From DATBLE01 sp963808815 (GTDB lineage: Bacteria > Actinomycetota > Thermoleophilia > Gaiellales > Gaiellaceae), in NCBI GenBank assembly GCA_963808815.1, contig CAWEGI010000004.1:1-64000 (forward strand): a stretch of DNA of 64,000 bases, in the 5' to 3' direction. Every line of letters begins with the position of its first letter. Positions within the stretch are counted from its first letter, which is position 1. Made by a program: the position numbers and the translations under genes. Of the stretch, positions 54,426 to 62,196 are shown piece after piece. The notes under the pieces are model-generated. The model did no database searches. It saw nothing but the letters and a program-made list of their open reading frames with translations, and had not been told where the DNA came from.

Positions 54426-55978
54426 CCGATTCGAGCCTTGGGAGCTGCGAGGTGCGCGTGTACGAACTGCACAGCCATCGACCCTTCACCGACGGCCGCG
54501 GCGCAACGTTTGGTCGAGCCGGAGCGGACGTCGCCGGCGGCGAAGATGCCGGGCACGCTCGTCTCGAGCAGGTTGTCGGCGCCCGCTGCGTCGCCGGTGA
54601 GGATGAAGCCGTCGGCGGCGCGTGCGACGGCGTCGTCGAGCCACTCCGTGCACGGTTGCGCACCGAGGAAGAAGAAGAGGAAGGCGAACGGGAGTCGCTC
54701 GCCGCTCTTGAGCGTGACCGCTTCGAGCCGGCCCTCCGTTCCGTGGAGGGCGCCGATCTCACTGCGGTCGCGGACGGCGACGCCGTAGCGCTCGAGTTCG
54801 CGGACGAGATAGTCGGACATCGTCTCGTGGAGGTCGGCGCGGCGGTGGAGCAGCGTCACCAGCGCGCCGCCGCGGGCGAGCCAGACGGCGGCCTGACCGG
54901 CGGAGTTGCCACCGCCGACGACCGCGACGCGGGCGGCGCCGCACTGCTGCGCCTCGGGCGGGCCGGCCGCGTAGAACACGCTCAGGCCCTCGTACTCGCT
55001 CAGGCCGTCGAGGGGGAGCCGCCGGTAGTCGGCGCCGGTGGCGAGCACGACGGCGCGTGCTGCAATCTCGTGCTCCTCTTCGAGTCGCACGAGGTGTCGT
55101 CCGTCGCCGGGTTCGAGCGCGATCGCGCGATAGGGGGTCGCGGGTCGTGCGCCGAACTTGCGTGCCTGGGTGACGGCGCGGCCGGTGAGCTCGGTGCCGC
55201 TGATCCCGGCTGGGAAGCCGAGGTAGTTCTCGATCCGGCGCGACGATCCGGCCTGGCCGCCGAGCGCGGTGCTCTCGACGATCAGGGTGTCGAGTCCCTC
55301 GGAGGCGCCGTAGACGGCGGCGGCGAGGCCGGCGGGGCCTGCGCCGACGACGAGCAGGTCGACTTCCTCGCGCGGCGCCAGCTCGCGTCCGACCCCGAGC
55401 GCGCGCAAGACCTCGCCCCGCGATGCGTGTTGCAGCTCGGCGCCGCCCGGGAGTCGCACGAGCGGCGGCTTCGTTCCGTCCGGCGGTGCGGCCTCGTGCC
55501 AGGTGAAGGGCAGGTGGTTGGCGCGGGCGAAGTCGAGCATCTGCATCGTCGCCTCGGAGGATCGAGGCCCGACGATCTCGAGGCCGATCCCCTGGACGCG
55601 CTGGAGCGCCTCTCGGCGGGCGATGAAGGTCGAGAGGACGAGGTCGCTGAGCGGTCCGTCGTCGAACAGGAGCGCGCGGAGCGCGTCGCGGTCGACTGCG
55701 ACGTAGCGCAGCGGCTCCGTCACGACCGCGGTCAGGAAGACGGTCTGCCCGGAGATCAGGTTCAGCTCGCCGAGGAAGCTGGAGGCTCCGTGGCGGACGA
55801 TCTCGTTGCCCGCTCCATCGAGGATCGCCACCTCGCCCTCGAGGATGGCGATGAACGGATAGGTGGTGTCGCCTACCCGGTACAGCACGTCGCCGACGCC
55901 TGCTCTCCGCTCCTCGCCCGCCGCGGCGAGTGTCGCCAGCTGCGAGGTGGACAGCGCCGGACTGGGGGGAGTTGCCAT
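54422..55978 (-). CDS. cNMP-binding-domain/TrxR-like flavoprotein, copy 2
   Basis: 518 aa, intact. A cyclic-nucleotide-binding-like beta roll (VGDVLYRVGDTTYPFIAILEG, cassette SSFLGELNLISGQTVFLTAV without the usual arginine) is followed by a glutaredoxin-like linker and a TrxR fold with FAD motif VVGAGPAGLAAAVYGASEG, GGQAGSSRRIENYLGFPAGISG, NADPH motif VVGGGNSAGQAAVWLA and GIFAAGDVRSG. The CxxC pair is replaced (SVFYAAGPPEAQQCG). Same architecture as copy 1 at 20291 but only about half identical by eye. Coupled to the UBP-finger gene. Confidence 0.9.
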   Translation of the reverse strand: MATPPSPALSTSQLATLAAAGEERRAGVGDVLYRVGDTTYPFIAILEGEVAILDGAGNEIVRHGASSFLGELNLISGQTVFLTAVVTEPLRYVAVDRDALRALLFDDGPLSDLVLSTFIARREALQRVQGIGLEIVGPRSSEATMQMLDFARANHLPFTWHEAAPPDGTKPPLVRLPGGAELQHASRGEVLRALGVGRELAPREEVDLLVVGAGPAGLAAAVYGASEGLDTLIVESTALGGQAGSSRRIENYLGFPAGISGTELTGRAVTQARKFGARPATPYRAIALEPGDGRHLVRLEEEHEIAARAVVLATGADYRRLPLDGLSEYEGLSVFYAAGPPEAQQCGAARVAVVGGGNSAGQAAVWLARGGALVTLLHRRADLHETMSDYLVRELERYGVAVRDRSEIGALHGTEGRLEAVTLKSGERLPFAFLFFFLGAQPCTEWLDDAVARAADGFILTGDAAGADNLLETSVPGIFAAGDVRSGSTKRCAAAVGEGSMAVQFVHAHLAAPKARIG

Positions 55979-56233
55979 CGAGCGAGCGTAGCCGCGCGCG
56001 CTCGGTCTGCGTCGAGCGCGGCCCGGGCGGCGGAGGTCGAATGGAAGCGAATCCGTAACCGCTTCGACACCAGCGGCCGAGACATACTGGCCCGAGAGAG
56101 GGCGGGTGTGTTTCCTTGCGCTCGTCGCTCCCGGGAAAAGGCGACTGGACGCACTCCTCCTCCCCCCGCCCTCTCGGCCGCTTCGTCACGTTCCCTGCGC
56201 GATCGCCGGACGACATCGCTACCCTGGCGCGCC

Positions 56234-56389
56234 GTGGTCGAGGACAACCACCCGCTGACTTGCGCCGAATGTGGCTGCGCGAGCGACCCCGCGGCCTCCG
56301 GGTGGCGTGGGTACTACGACATCGAGGATGAGCTCGTCCTCTTCTGCCGCGAGTGCGCCGAGCGCGTCTTCGGACTCAAGACGACATAG
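56234..56389 (+). CDS. Small double-CxxC zinc-binding protein
   Basis: 51 aa: CAECGCASDPAASGW followed by VLFCRECAERVFGL, with two CxxC pairs 28 residues apart, like a minimal zinc ribbon. Start GTG 56234 is the best in-frame start. It is divergent from the flavoprotein/UBP operon, so a promoter region is shared. Function unknown. Confidence 0.6.
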   Translation: MVEDNHPLTCAECGCASDPAASGWRGYYDIEDELVLFCRECAERVFGLKTT

Positions 56390-56453
56390 CTGGTGGGGGA
56401 TCTCGTTTTCGCGGTTGGCTACCGGGCCGACCCTGTCTGCCTACGACGCTGGG

Positions 56454-56675
56454 ATGCTCGCGCGGTTCCTCGAGCTCGCCTGGGACGCACCGATGGTCGC
56501 GCTTGCCTTCAAGATCCGCGACCACAACCGGAGCGGCAAGGAGATCGCGCTCGACCGGGACGAGTTGACCGCACTCGCACGTCTCTTCCACGAAGCGCCC
56601 GACTTGCTGACGGCGCCTGAGTTCGGAGCGTTCCGTCACCTCAACGACGAAGTCGTCGTGGCTCTGAAGATCTAG
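56454..56675 (+). CDS. Small hypothetical protein
   Basis: 73 aa, helical (LARFLELAWDAPMVALAFKIRDHN, ELTALARLFHEAPDLLTAPEF). The stop TAG at 56673-56675 overlaps the stop of the convergent redoxin gene (shared CTAG). No family recognised. It may be cotranscribed with the double-CxxC gene just upstream. Confidence 0.5.
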   Translation: MLARFLELAWDAPMVALAFKIRDHNRSGKEIALDRDELTALARLFHEAPDLLTAPEFGAFRHLNDEVVVALKI

Positions 56676-57625
56676 CCGAACGTGAACGCGTACGCCTCGG
56701 CGCCGGGCTCGAGAAACGTGATCTCCAGCGTTCGCTCACGGACTTTCCCTGGCTCACGCACGAGCTGGTACAGGCGGCCTTCGCGGAGCACACCTTTGCC
56801 GTCCTCGTCGACGTCGACCCCGTGCGAGTCGCCCGGAACCGCGCCGTCGAGAACGACGCGGAACGGGATCGGCTCTCGTGTTCGCGCAGACAGGACGAGA
56901 TGCGCATCGCGCGCGTGGAAGCGGAAGTCGATGCTTCCGCCGGCCTGGCCGAGCGCGACGCTCTCGCGGCCGATCGTCCACTCGCCGGCCAGACACCAGG
57001 CGTTGAGTGGCAGGCGGTCGGGGAGCACATAGACGTGGCGTTCGTCGACGGCTGCGTCGTCCGCCGACGCGAAGCGCTCGCCGCGCCCGTAGCCGAGGTA
57101 CGTCTCGGGTGTGCGCAGATGGTTCCAGTCGGCAGCCGCCTCCACGCCGAGCCCTTCGATGGAGAGGAGCTCGCGCTCGACGCCTAGTAGCTCCTGGATC
57201 ATCCGCTCCGATTGCTCGTAACGTCCCTCGCCGAAGTGCTCGTCGCGGATGACGCCTTTCGTGTCGACGAAGTAGAGGGCGGGCCAGTACTGGTTGTCGA
57301 AGGCGCCCCAGATCGCGTAGTCGTTGTCGACCGCGACCGGGTAGTCGATCCCTCGCTCCTTCGTCGCCTGCCGCACGTGGTCGGTCTCGTGCTCGAACGA
57401 GAACTCGGGGGTATGGACGCCGACGACGATCAGCCCGTCGTCCCGGTAGGACTGCGACCACGCCCGGACGTACGGCTCCTGGCGCAGCCAGTTGATGCAG
57501 GTCAGCGTCCAGAAGTTCACCAGGACGGCGTGGCCCCGCAGCTCGGCGGGGCCGAGTGGCTCGGAGTTGAGCCACTCGGCCGCCCCGTCGAGCGGAGGCA
57601 TCTGCAGACGCTCGGACACGGACAT
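56672..57625 (-). CDS. Redoxin/DipZ-like thioredoxin-domain protein
   Basis: 317 aa. A thioredoxin-like redoxin domain with active site TLTCINWLRQEPYV (the DipZ/TlpA form TCINC has lost its second cysteine) is followed by a C-terminal beta domain as in DipZ (HLRTPETYLGYGRG, FHARDAHLVLSA). There is no signal peptide, so it is probably cytoplasmic. It starts one base past the stop of the alpha/beta hydrolase gene and ends the minus operon. Probably a monothiol peroxidase or thiol relay rather than a disulfide reductase. Confidence 0.8.
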   Translation of the reverse strand: MSVSERLQMPPLDGAAEWLNSEPLGPAELRGHAVLVNFWTLTCINWLRQEPYVRAWSQSYRDDGLIVVGVHTPEFSFEHETDHVRQATKERGIDYPVAVDNDYAIWGAFDNQYWPALYFVDTKGVIRDEHFGEGRYEQSERMIQELLGVERELLSIEGLGVEAAADWNHLRTPETYLGYGRGERFASADDAAVDERHVYVLPDRLPLNAWCLAGEWTIGRESVALGQAGGSIDFRFHARDAHLVLSARTREPIPFRVVLDGAVPGDSHGVDVDEDGKGVLREGRLYQLVREPGKVRERTLEITFLEPGAEAYAFTFG

Positions 57626-58582
57626 CTACCGAACCCCTGCGGGAACCTGCGCGGTCTCGCGGTACGGCGCGAGGAAAGCGGTCAGCGCCTCGAGCAACGC
57701 CTCTGGAGCTTGCTCGGCGACCCAGTGACCAGAACCGGCGAGGACCACGGTCTCAACGTCGTATGCGACGAGCTTCATCGCGTTCCCGGGACCTTCACCG
57801 GCGCTTTCCTCGCCGCCGATCGCGAGGACGGGCATGGCCAGACGCCGCGTCTTGCGCTCCTCGTTCTGGGTGACCGACGTGGGGATCGCCCGGTAGAACC
57901 CGAAGCTGCCGCGCAGATGGTCGGGGTCGGAGGCGAGCGTGTCGATGTAGTACCTGACGGCATCGCCGGGCAGCTTGTTCGTCCCGGCCGCGGCGTCGAA
58001 CTCGGCGCCGAAGAAGATGTCCTCCCGCTCCCGGACGAGCGCCTCGTTCACCTCCGCGGGGAGCTGGTTGAACGCGAGGTGCCACAAACGTGCGTTGAGT
58101 TGGGGTGGGAGGAACAGCGGCGGTGAGGGTGTGACCCCCGGGAGCGGGGCCTCCGAGACGATCAGGCGCTCTACCCGGTCGGGGTGGTCGGTGGCCAGGG
58201 CGTGGGCGATCGGCATGCCGGTATCGGTGCCGTACAACGCGAACCGCCGATGGCCCAGGGCCTCCATCAGTGCGACCAGGTCGGCCGCGAGGGTGCCGAC
58301 GTCGTAGCCGTCCTCGGGCTTGTCGGACAGTCCGATGCCGCGCTGGTCGACCGCGATCACCTCGAAGTCCTTCGCCAGCGCCGGCATCACAAATCGCCAC
58401 GCGTACCAGGTCTGGGGCCAGCCGTGGACGAGCAGGAGCGGCGGACCGCCGCCGCCGACGACCGCATGGAGGCGGACGTCGCCTGCATCGACGTAGCGGC
58501 TCGTGAAGGTGTCGGCGAAGCCCTCGGGGAGGTTCGGCGCCCCGGAGACGGAGCCGGGGCCTTCTGGGATCGGCGTTGTCAT
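57626..58582 (-). CDS. Alpha/beta hydrolase, epoxide hydrolase/haloalkane dehalogenase type
   Basis: 318 aa. Oxyanion motif LLLVHGWPQTWYAWR, nucleophile elbow LYGTDTGMPIA with aspartate as nucleophile, and catalytic histidine in AGSGHWVAEQAP. An Asp nucleophile with HGWP points to epoxide hydrolases or dehalogenases. It follows the EHN-type epoxide hydrolase by 21 bases and abuts the redoxin gene. Confidence 0.85.
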   Translation of the reverse strand: MTTPIPEGPGSVSGAPNLPEGFADTFTSRYVDAGDVRLHAVVGGGGPPLLLVHGWPQTWYAWRFVMPALAKDFEVIAVDQRGIGLSDKPEDGYDVGTLAADLVALMEALGHRRFALYGTDTGMPIAHALATDHPDRVERLIVSEAPLPGVTPSPPLFLPPQLNARLWHLAFNQLPAEVNEALVREREDIFFGAEFDAAAGTNKLPGDAVRYYIDTLASDPDHLRGSFGFYRAIPTSVTQNEERKTRRLAMPVLAIGGEESAGEGPGNAMKLVAYDVETVVLAGSGHWVAEQAPEALLEALTAFLAPYRETAQVPAGVR

Positions 58583-58603
58583 ATTCCTCCTTTGGGCATT
58601 GGG

Positions 58604-59797
58604 TCAGCGGACTGACCTGAAAGCAGCCCGCATCTCTTCCGAGAACAACTGCGGCTCTTCCCAGGCGGCGAAGTGGCCGCCCTTGTCGACTTCGTTGAAA
58701 TAGCTGACGTTCGGGTAGGAGTTCTCGACCCAGCTGCGCGGGGTCCGCCAGATCTCGCCGGGGAAGGTGGTGAAGCCCACCGGGAGCGAGACTTTCGGAG
58801 GAGCCTGACCGGACGCGCGTGCCTGAGCCAGGGCTTGTCCGTCCTCCCAGTAAGATCGGGCTGCCGAGGCGCCGGTGCCCGTCAGCCAGTACAGCGTGAT
58901 GTTGTCGACGATGTGGTCCCGGGTGAGATTGCCCACCGGCTCGCCGTCGACGAAGGCGCGGGAGATCTTGTAGTAGCTGTCCGTGTCGTGGTCGAGCAGC
59001 CAGGCGGCCAGGGCGACGGGTGAATCCAGCAGGGCGTAGCCGATCGTCTGCGCTCGCGTGGCCATCTCCAGGAAGTAGCCGAAGCCGCTCTCCCTGAATG
59101 TGGCGAGCTGGTCGGCCGCCGCGCGTTCCTGCTCGGACTCCGCCGGCTGGGGGCCGGCCAGCACGGTCACGAGCAAGTTCATGTGGATGCCGAGGAGCCC
59201 CTCGGGTGCCTGCCGCCCCATCGCGTCGGTGACGGCGGCGCCCACGTCGCCGCCCTGGGCGACATAACGGGTGTAGCCGAGGCGGTGCATCAGCTCCGCC
59301 CAGGCCTGCGCGACGCGGCCGACGTTCCAGCCGAGCTCGGCCGGCTGGCTGGAGAAGCCGTAGCCGGGCAGGGACGGCAGTACGAGGTGGAACGCGTCCT
59401 CCGCTTGCCCGCCGTGCGCGGTCGGGTCGGTCAGGGGGCCGACGGTCTCGAGCAGCTCGATCACCGAGCCGGGCCAGCCGTGAGTCATGATCAGCGGCAA
59501 CGCGTCCTCGTGCGACGAGCGCACGTGGATGAAGTGGATGTCCACTCCGTCGATCTGGGTCATGAACTGGGGCAACGCATTGAGCTTCGACTCAGCCTTG
59601 CGCCAGTCGTAGTCGGTTGCCCAGTAGCGGGCGAGCGCCTGGGTCGTCGCCAGCTGCACGCCCTGCGAGCGGTCGTCGACGAGTTCCATGCTGGGCCAAC
59701 GCGTCGCGGCCAGGCGCCGGCGAAGGTCGTCCAGTTTCTCCTGTGGAACCTCGACGTCGAACGGGCGGATCTCGGTGCCCACTTCGATGGTTCCCAT
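58604..59797 (-). CDS. Epoxide hydrolase with EHN N-terminal domain
   Basis: 397 aa. The N-terminal EHN domain (IRPFDVEVPQEKLDDLRRRLAATRW) leads into an alpha/beta fold with MTHGWPGSVIELLE, nucleophile VAQGGDVGAAVTDAMG and histidine DKGGHFAAWEEP; the typical epoxide-ring tyrosines are present in the cap. ATG 59797 follows GGAGGCGC. Converts epoxides to diols. Second enzyme of this kind in the operon, downstream of an LLM oxidoreductase that could make the oxygenated substrate. Confidence 0.9.
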   Translation of the reverse strand: MGTIEVGTEIRPFDVEVPQEKLDDLRRRLAATRWPSMELVDDRSQGVQLATTQALARYWATDYDWRKAESKLNALPQFMTQIDGVDIHFIHVRSSHEDALPLIMTHGWPGSVIELLETVGPLTDPTAHGGQAEDAFHLVLPSLPGYGFSSQPAELGWNVGRVAQAWAELMHRLGYTRYVAQGGDVGAAVTDAMGRQAPEGLLGIHMNLLVTVLAGPQPAESEQERAAADQLATFRESGFGYFLEMATRAQTIGYALLDSPVALAAWLLDHDTDSYYKISRAFVDGEPVGNLTRDHIVDNITLYWLTGTGASAARSYWEDGQALAQARASGQAPPKVSLPVGFTTFPGEIWRTPRSWVENSYPNVSYFNEVDKGGHFAAWEEPQLFSEEMRAAFRSVR

Positions 59798-59931
59798 CAG
59801 CGCCTCCCTTGGTCGTTGGACGGGCCGACAGTGCTCGGGCGGAACTCTAAACGCAACTGTTGTTACGAATGGGTGAACGGAATTCGCACCCGCCACCCGG
59901 TGAGCAGCCGCGCCACGAGTGGCCGATCGCG

Positions 59932-60999
59932 CTAGCTCACGGGCTCGAGGTCGAGCAGCTCGCGCACCCGTGGGATCACCTGCGTGCCGTACAGCTCGAT
60001 CGTCTTCATGACTTGCTCGTGGGTGAGTCCGGGCATCCCGAACTTGAGATCGAAGCGGGCGGCGTCCAGGTTGCGCAAGGTCGTGACGATCTTCTGTGCG
60101 ACCGTTTCGGGCGCGCCGACGTGGAGGGCGCCCTGGGGCCCGACGTCGGCGGCGAACGACTCGTCGGTCGGCGGCCGGAAGCCGCGTTCCCTGGCGATCC
60201 GGGTCACGGCATCCCGCCACTGGGGCCAGAACTCGGCTCGAGCGTGCTCGTCCGTCTCGGCGACGTGGCCGGGCGCGTGGATGCCGACAGGCCGCGCAGG
60301 CTGACCGAGCTCGGCCAGCGCTTCCCGGAAGAGTCTGGAGAAGGGGGCGAACCGGGCCGTGGGGCCGCCGATGATCGCAAGCATCAGCGAGAAGCCGTGG
60401 CGCGCGGTGCGCACGACCGACTCCGGGCTGCCGCCGACGCCGAGCCAGACCGGGAGGGGTAACTCGAGATACGGAACGACGTCCTGGTCGTGCAGCGCGG
60501 CGCGGGTCGCCCCCTCCCAGGTGACACGCCCGCCTTTAACCAGCTCGGCGAACAGGGCCGTCTTCTCCTCGAACAGCCGCTCGTAGTCGGCGAGGTCGTA
60601 TCCGAAGAGCGGGAACGACTCGATACTGGAGCCGCGGCCGAGGATGACCTCCGCCCGCCCGCCGGACACGGCGTTCAGGGTCGAGTAGCGCTGGAAGACC
60701 CGCACGGGGTCGTCCGAGCTGAGGACGGTGACCGCAGAGCCGAGGTGGATGCGGGTGGTCCGGGCCGCGACGGCGCCCAGCACGACGTCGGCGGCGGGCA
60801 TCGGGAAGTCGCCGGTGTGGTGCTCGCCGATCCCGAAGAAGTCGACGCCGACCTCGTCGGCGAGCACGCCCTGCTCGACGACGCTGCGGATCGTCTCCGC
60901 GTGGGAGAGCGGCCGGCCGCGGTCGTCGTGGATCAGGTCGCCGAACGTGTCGAGGCCGAGGACGAGTGGGAACTCGGCCTGAGTGGTTGTCTCGGTCAT
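59932..60999 (-). CDS. LLM-class flavin/F420-dependent oxidoreductase
   Basis: 355 aa, intact. LADEVGVDFFGIGEHHTGDFP, IHLGSAVTVLSSDDPVRVFQRY, GRGSSIESFPLFGYDL, LGVGGSPESVVRTA and a C-terminal VMKTIELYGTQVIPRV are the luciferase-like signatures, matching the frame-broken gene at 42167. ATG 60999 overlaps the stop of the DsbA-like gene (TGATG). Catalyses hydride transfer or monooxygenation with FMN or F420. Confidence 0.9.
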   Translation of the reverse strand: MTETTTQAEFPLVLGLDTFGDLIHDDRGRPLSHAETIRSVVEQGVLADEVGVDFFGIGEHHTGDFPMPAADVVLGAVAARTTRIHLGSAVTVLSSDDPVRVFQRYSTLNAVSGGRAEVILGRGSSIESFPLFGYDLADYERLFEEKTALFAELVKGGRVTWEGATRAALHDQDVVPYLELPLPVWLGVGGSPESVVRTARHGFSLMLAIIGGPTARFAPFSRLFREALAELGQPARPVGIHAPGHVAETDEHARAEFWPQWRDAVTRIARERGFRPPTDESFAADVGPQGALHVGAPETVAQKIVTTLRNLDAARFDLKFGMPGLTHEQVMKTIELYGTQVIPRVRELLDLEPVS

Positions 61000-61511
61000 C
61001 AGGCCAGTGCCTCCAGCAGCGTCGAGGCGTCGTAGGCGCCGAGGTGGACGACGCCGTCGATGAAGAGCGTCGGCGTCCCGGCGATCTCGCCTGTTGCCTC
61101 GCCGCTCTCGACGTCGCGCTGGACACGGGCGAGCGTCACGTCGCCGGAGAGGTCGCGCTCGAACTGCGCCTCGCCGAGGCCGAGCTCGCCGGCGTAGGCG
61201 CGTAGGTTGTCGTCCTCGAGTGCGTGCTGGCGGTGGAAGAGGAGTTCGTGCATCTCCCAGAAGCGGCCCTGCAACGCCGCGGCCTCGACCGCCGTGGCCG
61301 CCGCGAGCGCGTGCGGGTGGATCTCGGTCAGCGGAAAATGCCGGAACGCGAACCGGATGCCGCCCGGGTGCCGCCGCTCGACCTGCTCGATCGCGCGAAA
61401 CGCCTGCCGTGAGTACGGGCACTCGTAGTCGCCGTACTCGACGACGACGGGAGCGGAATCCGGGCCGCGGACATGGTCGACCCCGTCCTCGAGTGCAATG
61501 TCCGTACGCAT
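60999..61511 (-). CDS. DsbA-like monothiol thioredoxin-fold protein
   Basis: 170 aa. VVVEYGDYECPYSRQAFRAIE shows the active site as CPYS: the second cysteine is serine, so it can form mixed disulfides but not the usual dithiol cycle. Otherwise it is like the DsbA domain fused to NhaA at 24.5 kb (GTPTLFIDGVVHLGAYD). ATG 61511 after GAAGGAG. First gene of the five-gene minus operon 61511-56672. No signal peptide, so cytoplasmic. Confidence 0.85.
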   Translation of the reverse strand: MRTDIALEDGVDHVRGPDSAPVVVEYGDYECPYSRQAFRAIEQVERRHPGGIRFAFRHFPLTEIHPHALAAATAVEAAALQGRFWEMHELLFHRQHALEDDNLRAYAGELGLGEAQFERDLSGDVTLARVQRDVESGEATGEIAGTPTLFIDGVVHLGAYDASTLLEALA

Positions 61512-61804
61512 GATCGGGCTCCTTCGGTTGCTGTCGTCGAGGAGCATTGCTCGTCCGGCAAAGGTCGCGCCACCATGCGACCGTCCAGTCCATGGCCGGT
61601 CAGACGGTAATCGACGGTTCCGCCCAGGCCCATTGCCGTTTGCCCGATGTGCACGAGTTCGGTCGCGCCGGTGCCGAATGTCACGAGGGCGACGCCGTAG
61701 GACGAGATACCGAGAGGCGGCGGATTCAGGTGCCGCCCCCCATCCAGATCGTCTGGACATTGCAAAAGGGGTTCGAAAATGCCCTGCTCAATAAGGGCTT
61801 TGCG
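61512..61804. other. Gap upstream of the DsbA-like operon
   Basis: About 290 bases with no convincing gene. It should contain the promoter for the minus-strand operon and for the small divergent reading frame at 61805. No strong palindrome found. Confidence 0.4.
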
Positions 61805-62050
61805 ATGTCGGAGGCTTCGAACTCTTGTATAAGTCGCAATGTGATCTCGTCGACGCTTGTTCCGGGCGAACTCACCGATCTTCAGCTCGATGGTGAGCTG
61901 ACGATCGCCGCCAGCGCACCTGGCCGCCTTCGGTTCAAGCGGTACGAGGAACTGCTCAGCGAGGCGCTGGCACGCGGCCTGGTGTCGAAGTCGAGGAGCT
62001 CAGATTTGGACCAGAGCCGGACCGACGTCGGTCGTTCGGAAGCCGACTAG
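61805..62050 (+). CDS. Possible small hypothetical protein
   Basis: 81 aa, start ATG 61805. Polar, with ELTDLQLDGELTIAA and FKRYEELLSEALARGLVSK. No family and a weak ribosome-binding site. Kept because its composition differs from the mirror-image frames around it and it is divergent from the DsbA-like operon; low confidence. Confidence 0.35.
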   Translation: MSEASNSCISRNVISSTLVPGELTDLQLDGELTIAASAPGRLRFKRYEELLSEALARGLVSKSRSSDLDQSRTDVGRSEAD

Positions 62051-62196
62051 GCCACGCGCCGGCGCAAGAGCGCCGAGCTGTTGTCCACAACGACGACGCA
62101 CCCGTCTGAGTCCTGGCCGGGCGGGCGTCCCGGCGTCGGTACAGGGCTGGGTAGGAAGTCGCCGCGAACGGCTTTCGAAGCGGTGAAGGGACGGAG

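Noticed and set aside
54389..56389. A 666-residue plus-strand frame opposite the cNMP/TrxR-like gene
   Set aside because: Antisense shadow. Only the last 51 residues (from GTG 56234) look real, as the double-CxxC protein.
56234..56389. Double-CxxC protein as a second UBP finger
   Set aside because: Too short and without the histidines of UBP fingers; it is a minimal zinc ribbon.
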